From NCBI RefSeq assembly GCF_000384335.2, contig NZ_KQ031382.1, positions 3,545,545-3,609,544 on the forward strand: a DNA stretch of 64,000 nt, given 5' to 3'. How positions within the stretch are numbered: position 1 is the first letter of the stretch; every line of letters begins with the position of its first letter. Of this stretch, positions 38,439-48,945 are shown piece after piece. Below the pieces are notes generated by a model that was not told the origin of the DNA, did not search any database, and saw nothing but the letters and a program-made list of their open reading frames with translations. The position numbers were made by a program, and so were the translations under genes. This stretch comes from Hyphomicrobium sp. 99 (GTDB taxonomy: Bacteria; Pseudomonadota; Alphaproteobacteria; Rhizobiales; Hyphomicrobiaceae).

Positions 38439-38605
38439 AAGACGGCAGGTCTCCTGGCTCGCGGGTCTCAGCGTCTGGCGACCTTCCCGGGTATTGCCCA
38501 GTGGTCATATCGCCAGCGCTCACCGCTTACAGTTGCGGGGGCAGCTGCGGAGTAAATACCGCATTCCCTTAGAACCCTCTTGCGAGGGACCGTCCTCACC
38601 ATCGA
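38439..38605 (-). promoter_or_regulatory. Cobalamin (B12) riboswitch
   Basis: Reading the minus strand, the 3' end at 38439-38459 is the B12 box AGCCAGGAGACCTGCCGTCT. Upstream the conserved core GCTGCCCCCGCAACTGTAA and the preceding stem GGTGAGGACGGTCCC and TAAGGGAATGCGG are all present, matching the cobalamin riboswitch. It leads the transcript of the 47-codon ORF and cobW-N-G-H-I-J, which it should repress when adenosylcobalamin is plentiful. Confidence 0.93.
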
Positions 38606-38667
38606 TAAGTGAGCGACTATGCTTCGTCAATCGCCATCGCGTACCCGAAACCGCCCGAAAGCTGCCC

Positions 38668-39192
38668 ATGCCGACGACATCCTTGCCGCAGCTGACATTG
38701 GTCCTCGGAGGGGCGCGCTCCGGCAAAAGCCTGTATGCCGAACGGCTTGTGACGAGCCTCCCCGGACCTTGGGCCTACATCGCCACGGCCGAAGCCTTTG
38801 ACGGGGAGATGACCGAGCGGATCAAAGGGCATCAAAGCCGCCGGAGCAGCGGCTGGGTTCAGCACGAAACGCCTCTCGACATCGCCGACACCCTGGCGAA
38901 CCGGACATCTGAGCTGCCGTCCCTCGTCGATTGCTTGACCTTGTGGGTTTCGAACTTGATGCACGCGGAACGTTCCATTCCCGATGCCACCGAGGAGTTG
39001 ATCTCAGCTCTCTCAAAGCGGATCGCGCCTTGCGTCATTGTTTCGAACGAGGTGGGTCTCGGCATCGTGCCGGAGAACGCGCTCGCCCGCGCGTTTCGCG
39101 ATGAGGCCGGACGCCTCAACCAGAAAATCGCAGCGGTCGCGGACAAAGTTGTTTTTGTCGCTGCTGGCCTGCCGCTGACTTTGAAAGGCTGA
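38668..39192 (+). CDS. cobP: Adenosylcobinamide kinase/guanylyltransferase CobP (CobU)
   Basis: This enzyme phosphorylates adenosylcobinamide and adds GMP in nucleotide loop assembly. P-loop GGARSGKS, the IATAEAFDGEMTERI motif and IVSNEVGLGIVPENALARAFRD are intact. 174 residues from ATG 38668. The frame is open back to 38254 through the riboswitch DNA, but that part is not protein-like. cobO follows after 6 bp. Confidence 0.93.
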   Translation: MPTTSLPQLTLVLGGARSGKSLYAERLVTSLPGPWAYIATAEAFDGEMTERIKGHQSRRSSGWVQHETPLDIADTLANRTSELPSLVDCLTLWVSNLMHAERSIPDATEELISALSKRIAPCVIVSNEVGLGIVPENALARAFRDEAGRLNQKIAAVADKVVFVAAGLPLTLKG

Positions 39193-39198
39193 CGAAAG

Positions 39199-39816
39199 GT
39201 GACCAGCGATCCGACGATCGACGAGGCCGAACGCCATAAGGCCAAGATGGCAAAGCGCAAAGCCGTGCAAGATGCCGAGGTCGCCTCGAAGGCGATCGAG
39301 AAAGGCGTCCTCCTCGTCCACACCGGCCCCGGAAAGGGCAAGTCGACGGCCGCGTTCGGATTGGTCTTGCGCGCACTCGGACACGGCTGGCGCGTCGGCG
39401 TCGTGCAATTCATCAAGGGCGCGTGGGCAACAGGCGAACGCGACGCACTTCGCATGTTTGGGGACCAGGTCTCCTGGCACACGATGGGCGAAGGCTTCAC
39501 GTGGGAAACCCAGGATAAAGCGCGCGATATCGCGGCGGCAGAGCGCGCCTGGGCGAAGGCGAAAGAGCTGATGGCCGATCCGTCCATCCGCCTTCTCATC
39601 CTCGACGAACTCAACATCGCGCTTCGTTACGACTACCTTCCGCTTGACGACGTCATCGAAACGCTCCGCGCGCGCCGGGCGGATCTCCACGTCGTCGTAA
39701 CGGGCCGCAACGCCAAACCGGAATTGATCGCGATCGCCGATGGCGTGACCGAAATGGCCGCCGTGAAACATCACTTCGCGGCTGGCATCAAAGCGCAGGA
39801 AGGCATCGAGTTCTAA
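39199..39816 (+). CDS. cobO: Cob(I)yrinic acid a,c-diamide adenosyltransferase CobO
   Basis: CobO adds the adenosyl group to reduced corrinoid. The P-loop is [14 protein letters not shown] and the family segment [21 protein letters not shown] follows; [16 protein letters not shown] is also typical. It starts with GTG at 39199 and has 205 residues. Its stop overlaps the cobQ start by 1 bp (TAATG). Confidence 0.94.
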   Translation: MTSDPTIDEAERHKAKMAKRKAVQDAEVASKAIEKGVLLVHTGPGKGKSTAAFGLVLRALGHGWRVGVVQFIKGAWATGERDALRMFGDQVSWHTMGEGFTWETQDKARDIAAAERAWAKAKELMADPSIRLLILDELNIALRYDYLPLDDVIETLRARRADLHVVVTGRNAKPELIAIADGVTEMAAVKHHFAAGIKAQEGIEF

Positions 39817-41288
39817 TGCCAGCGCGCGCCCTGATGTTTTCAGGCACAGGCTCGGATGTCGGCAAATCGCTGATGGTGGCGGGCCTTTGTCGCCTCCTCG
39901 CAAACCGCGGCATCCGCGTCCTACCGTTCAAGCCGCAGAACATGTCGAACAACGCCGCCGTGACAGCCGATGGCGGTGAGATCGGCCGCGCGCAAGCACT
40001 TCAGGCACGCGCCGCCCGTGTCGCGCCGTCAGTGCACATGAACCCGGTCCTTCTCAAACCCGAAAGCGAAACGGGCGCCCAGATCGTCGTGCAAGGCAAG
40101 ATGATCGGCTCTGCGAGAGCCCGCGAGTTCCAAGCGAAAAAACCCGAGCTTCTACCGGCGGTTCTCGAAAGCTTCGGCCGTCTGAAAGCGGATGCCGATA
40201 TCGTTCTCGTCGAAGGCGCAGGCAGCGCCTCGGAGATCAATCTCCGGAAAAACGACATTGCGAACCTTGGTTTCTCACGCGCGGCGGGAGTGCCGGTGAT
40301 TCTGATCGGCGACATCGATCGCGGTGGCGTCATCGCCAGTATCGTTGGAACCGAGCGCGTTCTCGATCCGGACGATGCGGCAATGATCCGAGGATTCATT
40401 GTCAACAAGATGCGCGGAGACGCCACGCTCTTCGCCGACGGCATGGCGGCGATTGCGAAGATGACGGGATGGGCGCCTCTCGGCCTCGTGCCATTCTTCA
40501 ACGACGCGCGAAAGCTTCCCGCTGAGGACGCCCTCGCCCTGCGCGATCTCGCGAAAGCATCGAAATCGAACGCGGGCGTAAAGCTCCGCATCGCGGTGCC
40601 GGTACTGCCGCGCATTTCGAATTTCGACGACCTCGATCCGTTACGCGGCGAGCCGAGCATCGCCGTGAATATGATCGAACCCGGCCGCCCCATTCCGGCG
40701 GATGCGGACCTCATCCTCCTCCCCGGCTCGAAAGCGACAATCGATGATCTAGCGGCACTCCGCGCCGAAGGCTGGGATATCGATATCAAAGCTCACGTAC
40801 GTCGCGGCGGCCGCGTCCTCGGACTTTGCGGCGGCTATCAGATGCTAGGGAAGCGCATTTCCGATCCTGCCGGCATCGAGGGCCCGCGGCGGACCGTCGA
40901 AGGCCTAGGTCTGCTCGACGTCGAGACGGAATTCGGAACCGAGAAAACGCTCGCAGCCGTCACGGGAACGCTCAACGCAAAAGGGGCACCCTTTCAAGGC
41001 TATGAAATGCACGTCGGCCGAACCTCGGGGCCAGACACAGCGCGCCCGATCCTGACATTCGCCGATGGCCGGAGAGACGGAGCAACATCACCGGACGGCC
41101 GCGTCGCCGGATGCTATGTCCACGGAATTTTCGCCTCCGACGCGGCGCGCGCGGCTATTCTTGGAACCTTCGGCGTCGAAGCATCCAGCAACAGCTACGA
41201 AGCCGAAATCGATGATATTCTCGATAGCTTCGCCGAGCATCTCGCCCGGCATGTAGCGATCGACGATCTTCTCAGCCTCGCAAAATGA
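39816..41288 (+). CDS. cobQ: Cobyric acid synthase CobQ
   Basis: CobQ amidates the b, d, e and g side chains of adenosylcobyrinic acid diamide. The N-terminal ATPase domain has GTGSDVGKS and [14 protein letters not shown]. The C-terminal amidotransferase has the Cys of [12 protein letters not shown] and the His of GCYVHGIF. 490 residues. Its 3' end overlaps that of the convergent cobD by 17 bp. Confidence 0.94.
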   Translation: MPARALMFSGTGSDVGKSLMVAGLCRLLANRGIRVLPFKPQNMSNNAAVTADGGEIGRAQALQARAARVAPSVHMNPVLLKPESETGAQIVVQGKMIGSARAREFQAKKPELLPAVLESFGRLKADADIVLVEGAGSASEINLRKNDIANLGFSRAAGVPVILIGDIDRGGVIASIVGTERVLDPDDAAMIRGFIVNKMRGDATLFADGMAAIAKMTGWAPLGLVPFFNDARKLPAEDALALRDLAKASKSNAGVKLRIAVPVLPRISNFDDLDPLRGEPSIAVNMIEPGRPIPADADLILLPGSKATIDDLAALRAEGWDIDIKAHVRRGGRVLGLCGGYQMLGKRISDPAGIEGPRRTVEGLGLLDVETEFGTEKTLAAVTGTLNAKGAPFQGYEMHVGRTSGPDTARPILTFADGRRDGATSPDGRVAGCYVHGIFASDAARAAILGTFGVEASSNSYEAEIDDILDSFAEHLARHVAIDDLLSLAK

Positions 41289-42246
41289 AGGCGAAGAGCA
41301 GCAGCGTCGTAATCATGATGCCCCACGCAATCGTCGCCAACCGAAGCGCCGAGTAAATATCGTCCGCTGTCAGTTCGCGGCGGCCATTGCCCATATAGGC
41401 ATCCTCGACGCGCACATCGCCATAAACTTTCGGACCGTTGAGCTTGAACCCCAGCGCTCCCGCCATCGCGCTTTCCGCCCAACCGGCATTGGGTGACCGA
41501 TGTTTCGAAGCATCTCGAGACATCGCCTCGAGCGCGCTGGCCGGCGATGCGCCCGGGATGAAGAGAGCCGCAGCGGCGAACATCAATCCGGTCAGCCGCG
41601 ACGCCGGCAGATTGACGAGATCGTCGAGCCGCGCCGCCGCCCATCCGAACGCCTCATGCCGCTTCGTCCGATGACCAATCATGCTGTCGGCCGTGTTGAT
41701 CGCCTTGTAAACGGCGAGACCCGGCAGCCCGAAAAAGGCGAACCAGAACACCGGCGCGACGATGCCGTCGGACGCATTCTCGGCGAGGCTTTCAATCGCG
41801 GCGCGCGCGACTCCATGTTCGTCGAGCGTCTGCGGATTGCGCCCGACAATGCGACCGACCGCGAGCCGCGCCCCTGCGAGTCCGTCCTCGTCGAGCGCGC
41901 GAGCGACAGCGGCCACATGGTCGTAAAGACTTCGACTTGCAATCAACGTCGAAGCCAGTATCGCGATGAAAATAGCGCCGATCGCACTATGCGCAGCCAC
42001 ACGCTCGACCAACCAGGCGAGAGCGCCGACCGTCAAGACGATGATCGCCAAGGCCAGGACGCCCGACATGCGCCGCGCAGCTTCGCTCTCGCTTTCCCTG
42101 TTAAGCCAACGATCGAGCGCGGCAATGAGAGCGCCGATCCAGGACACGGGATGGCCGATGCGCTGATAAATCCAATCCGGATAGCCAACGGCCGCTTCGA
42201 GCGCTAGCGCAGCGACGACAACCAGGAGGGTGTGTGTCTCAGTCAC
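41272..42246 (-). CDS. cobD: Adenosylcobinamide-phosphate synthase CobD (CbiB)
   Basis: This membrane enzyme (CobD in this nomenclature, CbiB in the anaerobic one) attaches aminopropanol to adenosylcobyric acid. 324 residues with about five membrane helices include [47 protein letters not shown] and [27 protein letters not shown], all family marks. Start is GTG at 42246. The usual neighbour cobC (threonine-phosphate decarboxylase) is not here. Confidence 0.92.
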   Translation of the reverse strand: MTETHTLLVVVAALALEAAVGYPDWIYQRIGHPVSWIGALIAALDRWLNRESESEAARRMSGVLALAIIVLTVGALAWLVERVAAHSAIGAIFIAILASTLIASRSLYDHVAAVARALDEDGLAGARLAVGRIVGRNPQTLDEHGVARAAIESLAENASDGIVAPVFWFAFFGLPGLAVYKAINTADSMIGHRTKRHEAFGWAAARLDDLVNLPASRLTGLMFAAAALFIPGASPASALEAMSRDASKHRSPNAGWAESAMAGALGFKLNGPKVYGDVRVEDAYMGNGRRELTADDIYSALRLATIAWGIMITTLLLFAFILRG

Positions 42247-42294
42247 AGCAATTGCACGGAATGGGGGCGAGCGAGATGAGCACCGCAGTCGATA

Positions 42295-43791
42295 TCAAGA
42301 TTGCTCCGGCAAAACGCCGTGAGCTGCCGCGATCTGTTCTGCCCGCTCCGCCGCATCTCGCGCCGTTGCATAACGCAAAGCCTCCCCGAGCATCACAAGC
42401 ACCGGCCCATCCGGATGCGCCGCATCGAGTGCCGCGGCAATGGCTCCGATGGTCGAGACGAAAACGCGCTCGTCCGGGCGTGTTGCATTGGCGACCGCGA
42501 TGGCCGGTGTTTTCGGGTCGAGCCCGTGCACCAGCGCAATCTCAGTAAGTTCCGCGAGCGTCCGCTTCGGCATGTAGATAACGGTCGTCGCCGCGCTGTC
42601 GGCTACGGCGCTCCAATCGATATCCTTGGGCAGCATCCCGCGACGGTCATGGGCGGTAATGAACTGCAAACGGCGCGCATGATCGCGGTTGGTGAGCGAC
42701 ACCTTGAGATTGGCCGCTGCGCCTTGGGCGGAGGTCACCCCCGGCACGACGCTGATCGCAATGCCCGCCGCCTCACACGCTTCGATCTCCTCCCCGGCGC
42801 GCCCGAAGATCAACGGATCGCCCGACTTGAGACGAACGACTTTGAGACCCTCGCGCGCCAGCGATACCATTTGCGCATTGATGTCGGGTTGCTTGCACGA
42901 CTTGCGATAGCCGCGCTTGCCGACATCGATCAGCCGCGCCCCCGGACGGACGAGATCGAGGATCGGCTTGGCGACAAGATCGTCGAAGAGCACCGCGTCA
43001 GCGGATTGCAGCGCGAAAAGCGCCTTGATCGTCAAAAGCTCCGGATCACCCGGCCCGGAGCCGACGAGCGTAACTGAGCCCGGTCGTGTTGGCTTTGCAG
43101 GTCGCGCGTCTTTCGCTTCATTCGAAAGCGGCGCGTTACCGGCTGTAAAATACCGTGTCTCGAAAGGCGTCCGCTCCTGCCATCCATGCCGCTCGAGCTC
43201 GGGATCAAGATGTTCTTCTTCGGGCCAGCCGAGCAGGAGATAGCCGACGAGCTTCCAATCGGGGGGCGCTCCAAGGGTCTTGGAGACCTGAGCCGGATCG
43301 ACGATCGACACCCAACCAAGGCCTAGGCCTGCTTCCCGCGCGGCAAGCCAAAGCACCGTCACCATGCACGCGCAGGAATGGTCGAGCGTCTCCGGCATCG
43401 TATGCCGTCCGAGCCCATGCCCCTGCAGCACGCCCTGGTCGCAAAAAACCGCGAGATGCACGGGCGCGGCTTTCAAGCCCGCGAGCTTCAACCGATAATA
43501 GAGATCGGCCTGGTCGCCGCTATAGCCCTCGCCGGCATGGATCCGCGCCGCTTCGAAATTGCCTACGATCTCGGCCCGCAATTCGGAGGACGGCACGTTG
43601 ACGATCCGCCACGGCTGACTGTTGCCGACCGACGGCGCCAAATCGGCGAGCCGCAAAAGCCGCTCGACCAACGCATCAGGAACAGCATCCGTCTTGAAAC
43701 GACGTACATCGCGTCGCCAGCGGACGAGTTGCTCCAGCGTCGCCCGCCCTTCCGCGTTCGGATTGTCATCGTCGGTGTTGCGAAAAGTCAT
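42295..43791 (-). CDS. BluB-CobA fusion: DMB synthase joined to uroporphyrinogen-III methyltransferase
   Basis: One continuous frame of about 498 residues carries two enzymes. Residues about 15-225 are BluB, the flavin destructase that makes 5,6-dimethylbenzimidazole, with RRDVRRFKTDAV, RLADLAPSVGNSQPW, GLGWVSIVDP and PEEEHLDPELERHGW. After a short linker (NEAKDARPAKPTRPGS) residues about 243-485 are CobA/SUMT, which makes precorrin-2, with VTLVGSGPGDPELLT, VVRLKSGDPLIFGRAGEE and PGVTSAQGAAA. Both halves are full length with no frameshift. The start could also be at 43866, adding 25 residues. It ends the cob cluster, 48 bp from cobD. Confidence 0.92.
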   Translation of the reverse strand: MTFRNTDDDNPNAEGRATLEQLVRWRRDVRRFKTDAVPDALVERLLRLADLAPSVGNSQPWRIVNVPSSELRAEIVGNFEAARIHAGEGYSGDQADLYYRLKLAGLKAAPVHLAVFCDQGVLQGHGLGRHTMPETLDHSCACMVTVLWLAAREAGLGLGWVSIVDPAQVSKTLGAPPDWKLVGYLLLGWPEEEHLDPELERHGWQERTPFETRYFTAGNAPLSNEAKDARPAKPTRPGSVTLVGSGPGDPELLTIKALFALQSADAVLFDDLVAKPILDLVRPGARLIDVGKRGYRKSCKQPDINAQMVSLAREGLKVVRLKSGDPLIFGRAGEEIEACEAAGIAISVVPGVTSAQGAAANLKVSLTNRDHARRLQFITAHDRRGMLPKDIDWSAVADSAATTVIYMPKRTLAELTEIALVHGLDPKTPAIAVANATRPDERVFVSTIGAIAAALDAAHPDGPVLVMLGEALRYATARDAAERAEQIAAAHGVLPEQS

Positions 43792-43946
43792 TTGCGAAAA
43801 TGGTTCGGTCAGAATGGCGGAAGCACTACGATCTATATCATCATTTGGCGCCCGGCGAGCAAGCACCAGTTCTACTCCCGCCGAGGTACGGCCCAGGGGT
43901 TAAGAGATCCCGATTTTCCTGAAATCCGGCCTGTTTCTCCGGGCCT

Positions 43947-44765
43947 TCAGCCCGCGGTCGCCTTCGATTCGCGACACCCCTCACAAAGGGTGGTCACGCT
44001 CTCATCCGGTTTCCGGATTGGAAATCCACACTGCGAGCAGAGAGTGTGATGCCCCTGACGGACACCGTGCTCAAGCGCGACCCGCTCGTCAAAAACGAAG
44101 CACTCTCCGCGCCAGAGGCTTTCTTCCGGCGGCACCTTTTCCAGATACCGCAGGATGCCGCCGTTGAGCTGGTAGACGTTCGGAAAACCCTCGCGAAGCA
44201 GAAAGGCACTCGCCTTCTCGCAGCGGATGCCGCCTGTGCAGAACATTGCGATCCGACGTTTTGGATCGCTGGCGAGCGTGCGCTTCACATAATCCGGAAA
44301 CTCGTTGAAGGCGCGCGTCTCGGGATTGTGCGCACCCTCGAATGTCCCGACCTGAAATTCGTAATCGTTGCGCGTATCGATCACGAGAACATCGGGCTCT
44401 GAGATCAGCGCATTCCACGCATCGGGCTCAACGAACGTACCCGTCGCGACCGCTGGCTGGGCGTCGGGAACGCCGAAGGTGACGATCTCCCGCTTGATCT
44501 TTACCTTGAGGCGCTGAAACGGGTGGTCACCGGCTTCCGAGTACTTCACCTCGAGATCGGAAAACCGCGCATCGGATACAATTGTCGCGATGAGCGCATC
44601 GATGTCGCCACTCGCTCCCGAAACGGTGGCGTTGATACCCTCGCGGGCAATCAGAATCGTGCCCTTGATCGCATGCGCCAGACACACCTCACGGAGACTC
44701 GTCTGAAGCTCCGCGGGATCGTCTATCGGGACGAATTTGTAGAAGGCAGCGACTTTTACCGTCAC
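43947..44765 (-). CDS. trhO: tRNA uridine(34) hydroxylase TrhO (rhodanese family)
   Basis: This is a rhodanese-like protein of the TrhO/YceA family that makes 5-hydroxyuridine at position 34 of some tRNAs. An N-terminal acylphosphatase-like domain (1-95) precedes the rhodanese domain with DVLVIDTRNDYEFQVGTF and the active-site Cys of FCTGGIRCEKASAFL. The C-terminal Cys pairs (CSQCGF, CEGC) may bind zinc. 272 residues. Confidence 0.92.
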   Translation of the reverse strand: MTVKVAAFYKFVPIDDPAELQTSLREVCLAHAIKGTILIAREGINATVSGASGDIDALIATIVSDARFSDLEVKYSEAGDHPFQRLKVKIKREIVTFGVPDAQPAVATGTFVEPDAWNALISEPDVLVIDTRNDYEFQVGTFEGAHNPETRAFNEFPDYVKRTLASDPKRRIAMFCTGGIRCEKASAFLLREGFPNVYQLNGGILRYLEKVPPEESLWRGECFVFDERVALEHGVRQGHHTLCSQCGFPIRKPDESVTTLCEGCRESKATAG

Positions 44766-44959
44766 GCGCGTTTGGCTTTCATGAAGTGACCAGGGATGAA
44801 CAAATCAGCGGCCGTCGGCCGCACTCAAGTCCACGCTGGTTCCAATACGGCCCCGGCACCTGAAGAGCAAGACGCGGCAATTTGGCTATGCTCTCCGGCG
44901 CACGAAAAACGCGGGCGGTCCTTCGAAAGCCGGGAATGCCCGACCTCGACAACGGCTAG

Positions 44960-45292
44960 CTAGCACCTAACCTGCACCGCATAGGCGCGAGACTGATCTC
45001 CGAGCAGAAACGTTCCGCTCGTAATGACAGTCTCGCCGACCACTTGCGGGGCTTCACACTGGTCTTTCAAAGCCGATAACGCTGTTCTGTCTCGGGTCTC
45101 TTTGTCGTTCGGGTCGTATCCCGAACTCTGCGCGGCCGGAATGGAGACGACAAAATCATAGTCCGGAGACTGCGCGCGCGTCACGCTGATGGCGTTTGAA
45201 TTCTGTAGCCCCGGCTTCTCGGTTGCCGCGCACGCCGTCAATGCCATCGAGGCGAAAAGGGCAACGAAAACGGCAGTATTGCTTCCAAACAT
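44960..45292 (-). CDS. Small hypothetical lipoprotein
   Basis: The 110-residue product starts with a lipoprotein signal peptide (SNTAVFVALFASMALTAC), the Cys being at residue 21. The mature part ends in QVRC and contains two further Cys (DQCEAP, QVRC) that could form a disulfide. I do not recognise a family. It lies alone between trhO and the rhamnose genes. Confidence 0.65.
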   Translation of the reverse strand: MFGSNTAVFVALFASMALTACAATEKPGLQNSNAISVTRAQSPDYDFVVSIPAAQSSGYDPNDKETRDRTALSALKDQCEAPQVVGETVITSGTFLLGDQSRAYAVQVRC

Positions 45293-45389
45293 AGAACGCT
45301 CAACTTCTCGCAGGCGGCACTCCTACAGTGACCTTCGTTACGAAATTCATATTATAAGCTTGTATCCATCCTGAAATGAGGACTAGCCC

Positions 45390-46268
45390 TCAAATGTTGG
45401 CGATGACGTGCCGGACGTACGCCGCATAAGCGCTCTTCCCCAAGCGGCTAAGCCATGGCTCCAGAGCCGAGGGCGAAATGAACCCCATGCGCACCGCAAT
45501 TTCTTCGGGGCATGAAATTTTAAGTCCCTGACGCCGCTCGATCGTCGCGATGTAGTCGCTCGCATCCTTCAGACTGTCGAAAGTACCGGTATCGAGCCAC
45601 GCAAAGCCTCGCCCCATTTTCTCGATGTGGAGCGAACCAAGGTTGAGGTACATTTCATTCAGCGTCGTGATCTCGAGTTCGCCTCGCGCCGAAGGTTTGA
45701 CTTGTGACGCCAATTCGACGACGCGCTCGTCGTAAAAATAAAGGCCCGTGACCGCCCAATTCGATTTTGGGCTTTGCGGCTTTTCATCGATCGCTTTCGC
45801 ACGGCCGCTTTGGTCAAAAGTCACGACGCCGTAGCGTTCGGGATCAGCGACTTCGTAGGCAAAAACCGTCGCGCCGTCCGCGCGGTTGGCCGCGCTTCGA
45901 AGCAGCTCGCCGAAACCGTGACCGTAAAAGATGTTGTCGCCCAGCACGAGCGCACACCGATCGCTGCCAATGAAATCGCGTCCGATGACGAAGGCCTGCG
46001 CGAGACCTTCCGGTTCCGGCTGCACGGCATAGCTCAATCGCAACCCGAATTGCTCGCCGGTTCCGAGAAGATTTTCGAAAAGCGCTTGATCGTGCGGCGT
46101 CGTGATGATCAGAATGTCTCGAATTCCCGCGAGCATCAGCGTCGACAGCGGATAATAGATCATCGGCTTATCGTAGACGGGAAGCAGCTGCTTCGAGATG
46201 GTGAGCGTAAGCGGATAAAGCCGCGTCCCGCTTCCACCTGCAAGAATGATCCCCTTTAGCGTGCTCAT
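45390..46268 (-). CDS. rfbA: Glucose-1-phosphate thymidylyltransferase RfbA
   Basis: RfbA makes dTDP-glucose, the first step of dTDP-L-rhamnose synthesis. [36 protein letters not shown] is the nucleotide-binding opening; [11 protein letters not shown] and [10 protein letters not shown] are further marks. 292 residues. It overlaps rfbD by 4 bp and ends the operon rfbC-B-D-A. dTDP-rhamnose goes to surface polysaccharide. Confidence 0.94.
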   Translation of the reverse strand: MSTLKGIILAGGSGTRLYPLTLTISKQLLPVYDKPMIYYPLSTLMLAGIRDILIITTPHDQALFENLLGTGEQFGLRLSYAVQPEPEGLAQAFVIGRDFIGSDRCALVLGDNIFYGHGFGELLRSAANRADGATVFAYEVADPERYGVVTFDQSGRAKAIDEKPQSPKSNWAVTGLYFYDERVVELASQVKPSARGELEITTLNEMYLNLGSLHIEKMGRGFAWLDTGTFDSLKDASDYIATIERRQGLKISCPEEIAVRMGFISPSALEPWLSRLGKSAYAAYVRHVIANI

Positions 46269-47215
46269 GCGAATTTCCCGCCAATCTGTTGCGAACGCTC
46301 GGCAGCCACACGATGGGGAGAACCCGCGAGCCGGTCGAGACAATCGGAAAGTGCTTCCCTCCAGGGCCGAAGCTGAAAGCCCGTGACGTCGCGGAGCTTG
46401 TCCGTAGAGAGCACCGAATAGGCCGGCCGCTCAGCCTTCGTCGGATAATCCTTGGTGCCGATCGGTAGCACAGCGACCTCGCTTCCGCCCCTCTGAGCCG
46501 CACCTTCGAGAATGGCTTTGGCAAAGCCGAACCACGTCGTCTCACCGTGGTTCACGGTATGAAAGGTCCCGAAAATCCGCGGATCCGGCGACTGTGCGCT
46601 TGCAAGCGGAAGAACCTTGCGGACCAGCTCTGCCAGATCCAACGCATGCGTTGGATTTCCGCACTGATCGTCAACGACTTTGATTTCTCGGCGCTCCTTG
46701 CTCAACCGCAACATGGTCTTCGCAAAGTTGCCTCCAAACGGACTGAAAATCCAAGCCGTACGGAGAATGATATGCTTCGGATTGGCGGCGGCAACGCGAA
46801 CCTCGCCCTCTTGTTTGCTACGCCCGTAGACCCCGATGGGCGACACGGGATCTGTCTCGACGTAGGGCGTACGTTTGCTCCCGTCGAAGACATAATCAGT
46901 CGAGAAATGAATGATCGCGGCATCGATCTCGGCCGCAGCTTTGGCGGCCGCCTCCGCACCGGCGGCGTTGACAGCGTAAGCAATCTCGGGTTCGTCCTCG
47001 GCCCTGTCGACGGCCGTGTAGGCAGCGGCGTTCACAACGACCTTGGGCCGGGCTGCCAGAATGGCGCGCCTCACGGATTCGGGATCCAAGAGATCGATCT
47101 CCGGCCGCCCGCAGGCAAAAACGCGATTGTCTTCGGCGCGCAACGCCTCAAGGAGAGAGCTGCTGACCTGACCACTTTTACCGATGATGAACGTGCTGCA
47201 AGGGACGTCGGTCAC
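46265..47215 (-). CDS. rfbD: dTDP-4-dehydrorhamnose reductase RfbD
   Basis: RfbD performs the last step to dTDP-L-rhamnose. It is a short-chain dehydrogenase with [42 protein letters not shown] and YGRSKQEGE (the YxxxK pair). 316 residues. It overlaps rfbB and rfbA by 4 bp each. Confidence 0.93.
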   Translation of the reverse strand: MTDVPCSTFIIGKSGQVSSSLLEALRAEDNRVFACGRPEIDLLDPESVRRAILAARPKVVVNAAAYTAVDRAEDEPEIAYAVNAAGAEAAAKAAAEIDAAIIHFSTDYVFDGSKRTPYVETDPVSPIGVYGRSKQEGEVRVAAANPKHIILRTAWIFSPFGGNFAKTMLRLSKERREIKVVDDQCGNPTHALDLAELVRKVLPLASAQSPDPRIFGTFHTVNHGETTWFGFAKAILEGAAQRGGSEVAVLPIGTKDYPTKAERPAYSVLSTDKLRDVTGFQLRPWREALSDCLDRLAGSPHRVAAERSQQIGGKFA

Positions 47216-48303
47216 ACGACCCGCTCCGCCAATGCGCCGTCTTCCGGTGGCGGAGTTTGAAGCAACCCCAGCCGCGTTCCAGAATAAACTTTATCGCGAA
47301 GCGGCCGCCACCACCACTCATTGAGCAAATACCATTCGACGGTCGCCGCAATGCCGGTATCGAAGGTGTTCTCAGGTCGCCACCCAAGCTCGGTCTCGAT
47401 TTTGGAAGGATCGATCGCATAGCGCCTGTCGTGTCCCGGACGATCGGGTACAAACGTAATGAGGCTCCGACGCGAGTCACCATTCGGCCGAAGGGTATCG
47501 AGAACGTCGCAGATCCTCTCGACCACCGAAATGTTCTCCATCGGCGCTCTTCCGCCGATATTGTACGTTTCACCCACGCGGCCTCTTTCCAGAACCATCG
47601 TAAGGGCTTTCACGTGGTCCTCGACGTAAAGCCAGTCCCGGACATTCCGACCGTCGCCGTAAACCGGCAAAGGCCGCTTCTCCAGCGCATTCAATAGGAC
47701 AAGAGGAATGAGCTTCTCGGGGAAATGATACGGACCATAATTGTTCGAGCAATTCGTTATCAGCGCCGGCAGTCCGTACGTTTCGCGCCACGCGCTCACG
47801 AGATGGTCGGAAGAAGCCTTGCTCGCCGAATACGGTGATCGCGGATCGTAGGCCGTACTCTCGACAAAGAAGCCGCCGTCGTCGAGACTGCCGTAAACCT
47901 CGTCAGTCGAGACGTGCAGAAACCTGAAGCTCTTCCGCTGCTCCCCGGTCAGGCCATCCCAGTAATGCCGGCTCGCCTCGAGGAGAACGTGAGTTCCAAG
48001 AACGTTTGTTTTGATAAACTCTGCGGAAGACGTGATGGATCGATCAACATGGCTCTCTGCAGCGAGGTGCATCACCGCATCAGGTTGAAAGTCTGCGAAA
48101 GTGCGAGCCATCGCATCCGGCTCGCAAATGTCGGCAAGGACAAACCGGTAATTCTTCTTGTCGGTTACCGAAGCAAGGGACTGCAGATTTGCGGCATACG
48201 TGAGCTTATCGACATTGAGCACGTCCCAGCCACGATCCAGCACGAGGTGGCGTACGAGTGCCGATCCTATAAAACCGGCGCCCCCCGTGACGACGACTCT
48301 CAT
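47212..48303 (-). CDS. rfbB: dTDP-glucose 4,6-dehydratase RfbB
   Basis: RfbB converts dTDP-glucose to the 4-keto-6-deoxy sugar. [14 protein letters not shown] is the NAD-binding loop, [12 protein letters not shown] and STDEVYGSL are dehydratase marks and [11 protein letters not shown] contains YxxxK. 363 residues. It is separated from rfbC by 27 bp. Confidence 0.94.
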   Translation of the reverse strand: MRVVVTGGAGFIGSALVRHLVLDRGWDVLNVDKLTYAANLQSLASVTDKKNYRFVLADICEPDAMARTFADFQPDAVMHLAAESHVDRSITSSAEFIKTNVLGTHVLLEASRHYWDGLTGEQRKSFRFLHVSTDEVYGSLDDGGFFVESTAYDPRSPYSASKASSDHLVSAWRETYGLPALITNCSNNYGPYHFPEKLIPLVLLNALEKRPLPVYGDGRNVRDWLYVEDHVKALTMVLERGRVGETYNIGGRAPMENISVVERICDVLDTLRPNGDSRRSLITFVPDRPGHDRRYAIDPSKIETELGWRPENTFDTGIAATVEWYLLNEWWWRPLRDKVYSGTRLGLLQTPPPEDGALAERVV

Positions 48304-48330
48304 CCTTCCGCCCCCGCGTTTAAATGACGA

Positions 48331-48945
48331 TCAGCCCATCCCCGCGATGTCTTTCAGCAAAGGAAGATTCGCATCCTTCTCCGATAAAATCACATCCCGC
48401 TCGCTAATCGGCCAGTCAATCCCCAGCTCCGGATCAGACCACAGTATGCCGCCTTCTGCCGCCGGAGCATAATGACTGGATACTTTGTAGACGAGCTCCG
48501 TCTCGGGTTCCAGAGTGCAGAATCCGTGCGCAAAACCGTTGGGTATATATATTTGGACGCCGTTCTCTGCCGATAATTCCACCGAAACGTGCCGCTTGTA
48601 AGTGGGCGATGATGGCCGAAGATCGACAGCAACGTCCAATATGCGGCCGCGGCTCACCCGAACGAGCTTGACCTGCGAATACGGCGAGGCCTGAAAATGC
48701 AAACCTCGAACAGTGCCAACCCTTGATGAGAGCGAAAAGTTATCCTGAACGAACACGTCTCTGATGCCGGCTTCTTCGAGTTCTTTTGCGTTGTAAAGCT
48801 CGGCAAAGACCCCTCGGGCATCATGAAACCGCTTCGGCGTGACGAGAAGAATGCCGGGAATTTCGAGTTCGGTAATTTGCACCACGTGAGTTCCAAGTGA
48901 CGGCTGCGCCCATTTCGATGGGCCAAGACTGAGTGTCGTTCGCAT
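48331..48945 (-). CDS. rfbC: dTDP-4-dehydrorhamnose 3,5-epimerase RfbC
   Basis: RfbC epimerises C3 and C5. RGVFAELYNAKELEEAGI, VRGLHFQASPYSQVKLVRV with the catalytic His, IPNGFAHGFCTLEPETELVYK and WSDPELGIDWP are intact. About 204 residues from ATG 48945, which adds some 23 residues before the usual start at about VVQITELEIPG; a GTG there is an alternative. It is the first gene of the rhamnose operon. Confidence 0.92.
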   Translation of the reverse strand: MRTTLSLGPSKWAQPSLGTHVVQITELEIPGILLVTPKRFHDARGVFAELYNAKELEEAGIRDVFVQDNFSLSSRVGTVRGLHFQASPYSQVKLVRVSRGRILDVAVDLRPSSPTYKRHVSVELSAENGVQIYIPNGFAHGFCTLEPETELVYKVSSHYAPAAEGGILWSDPELGIDWPISERDVILSEKDANLPLLKDIAGMG

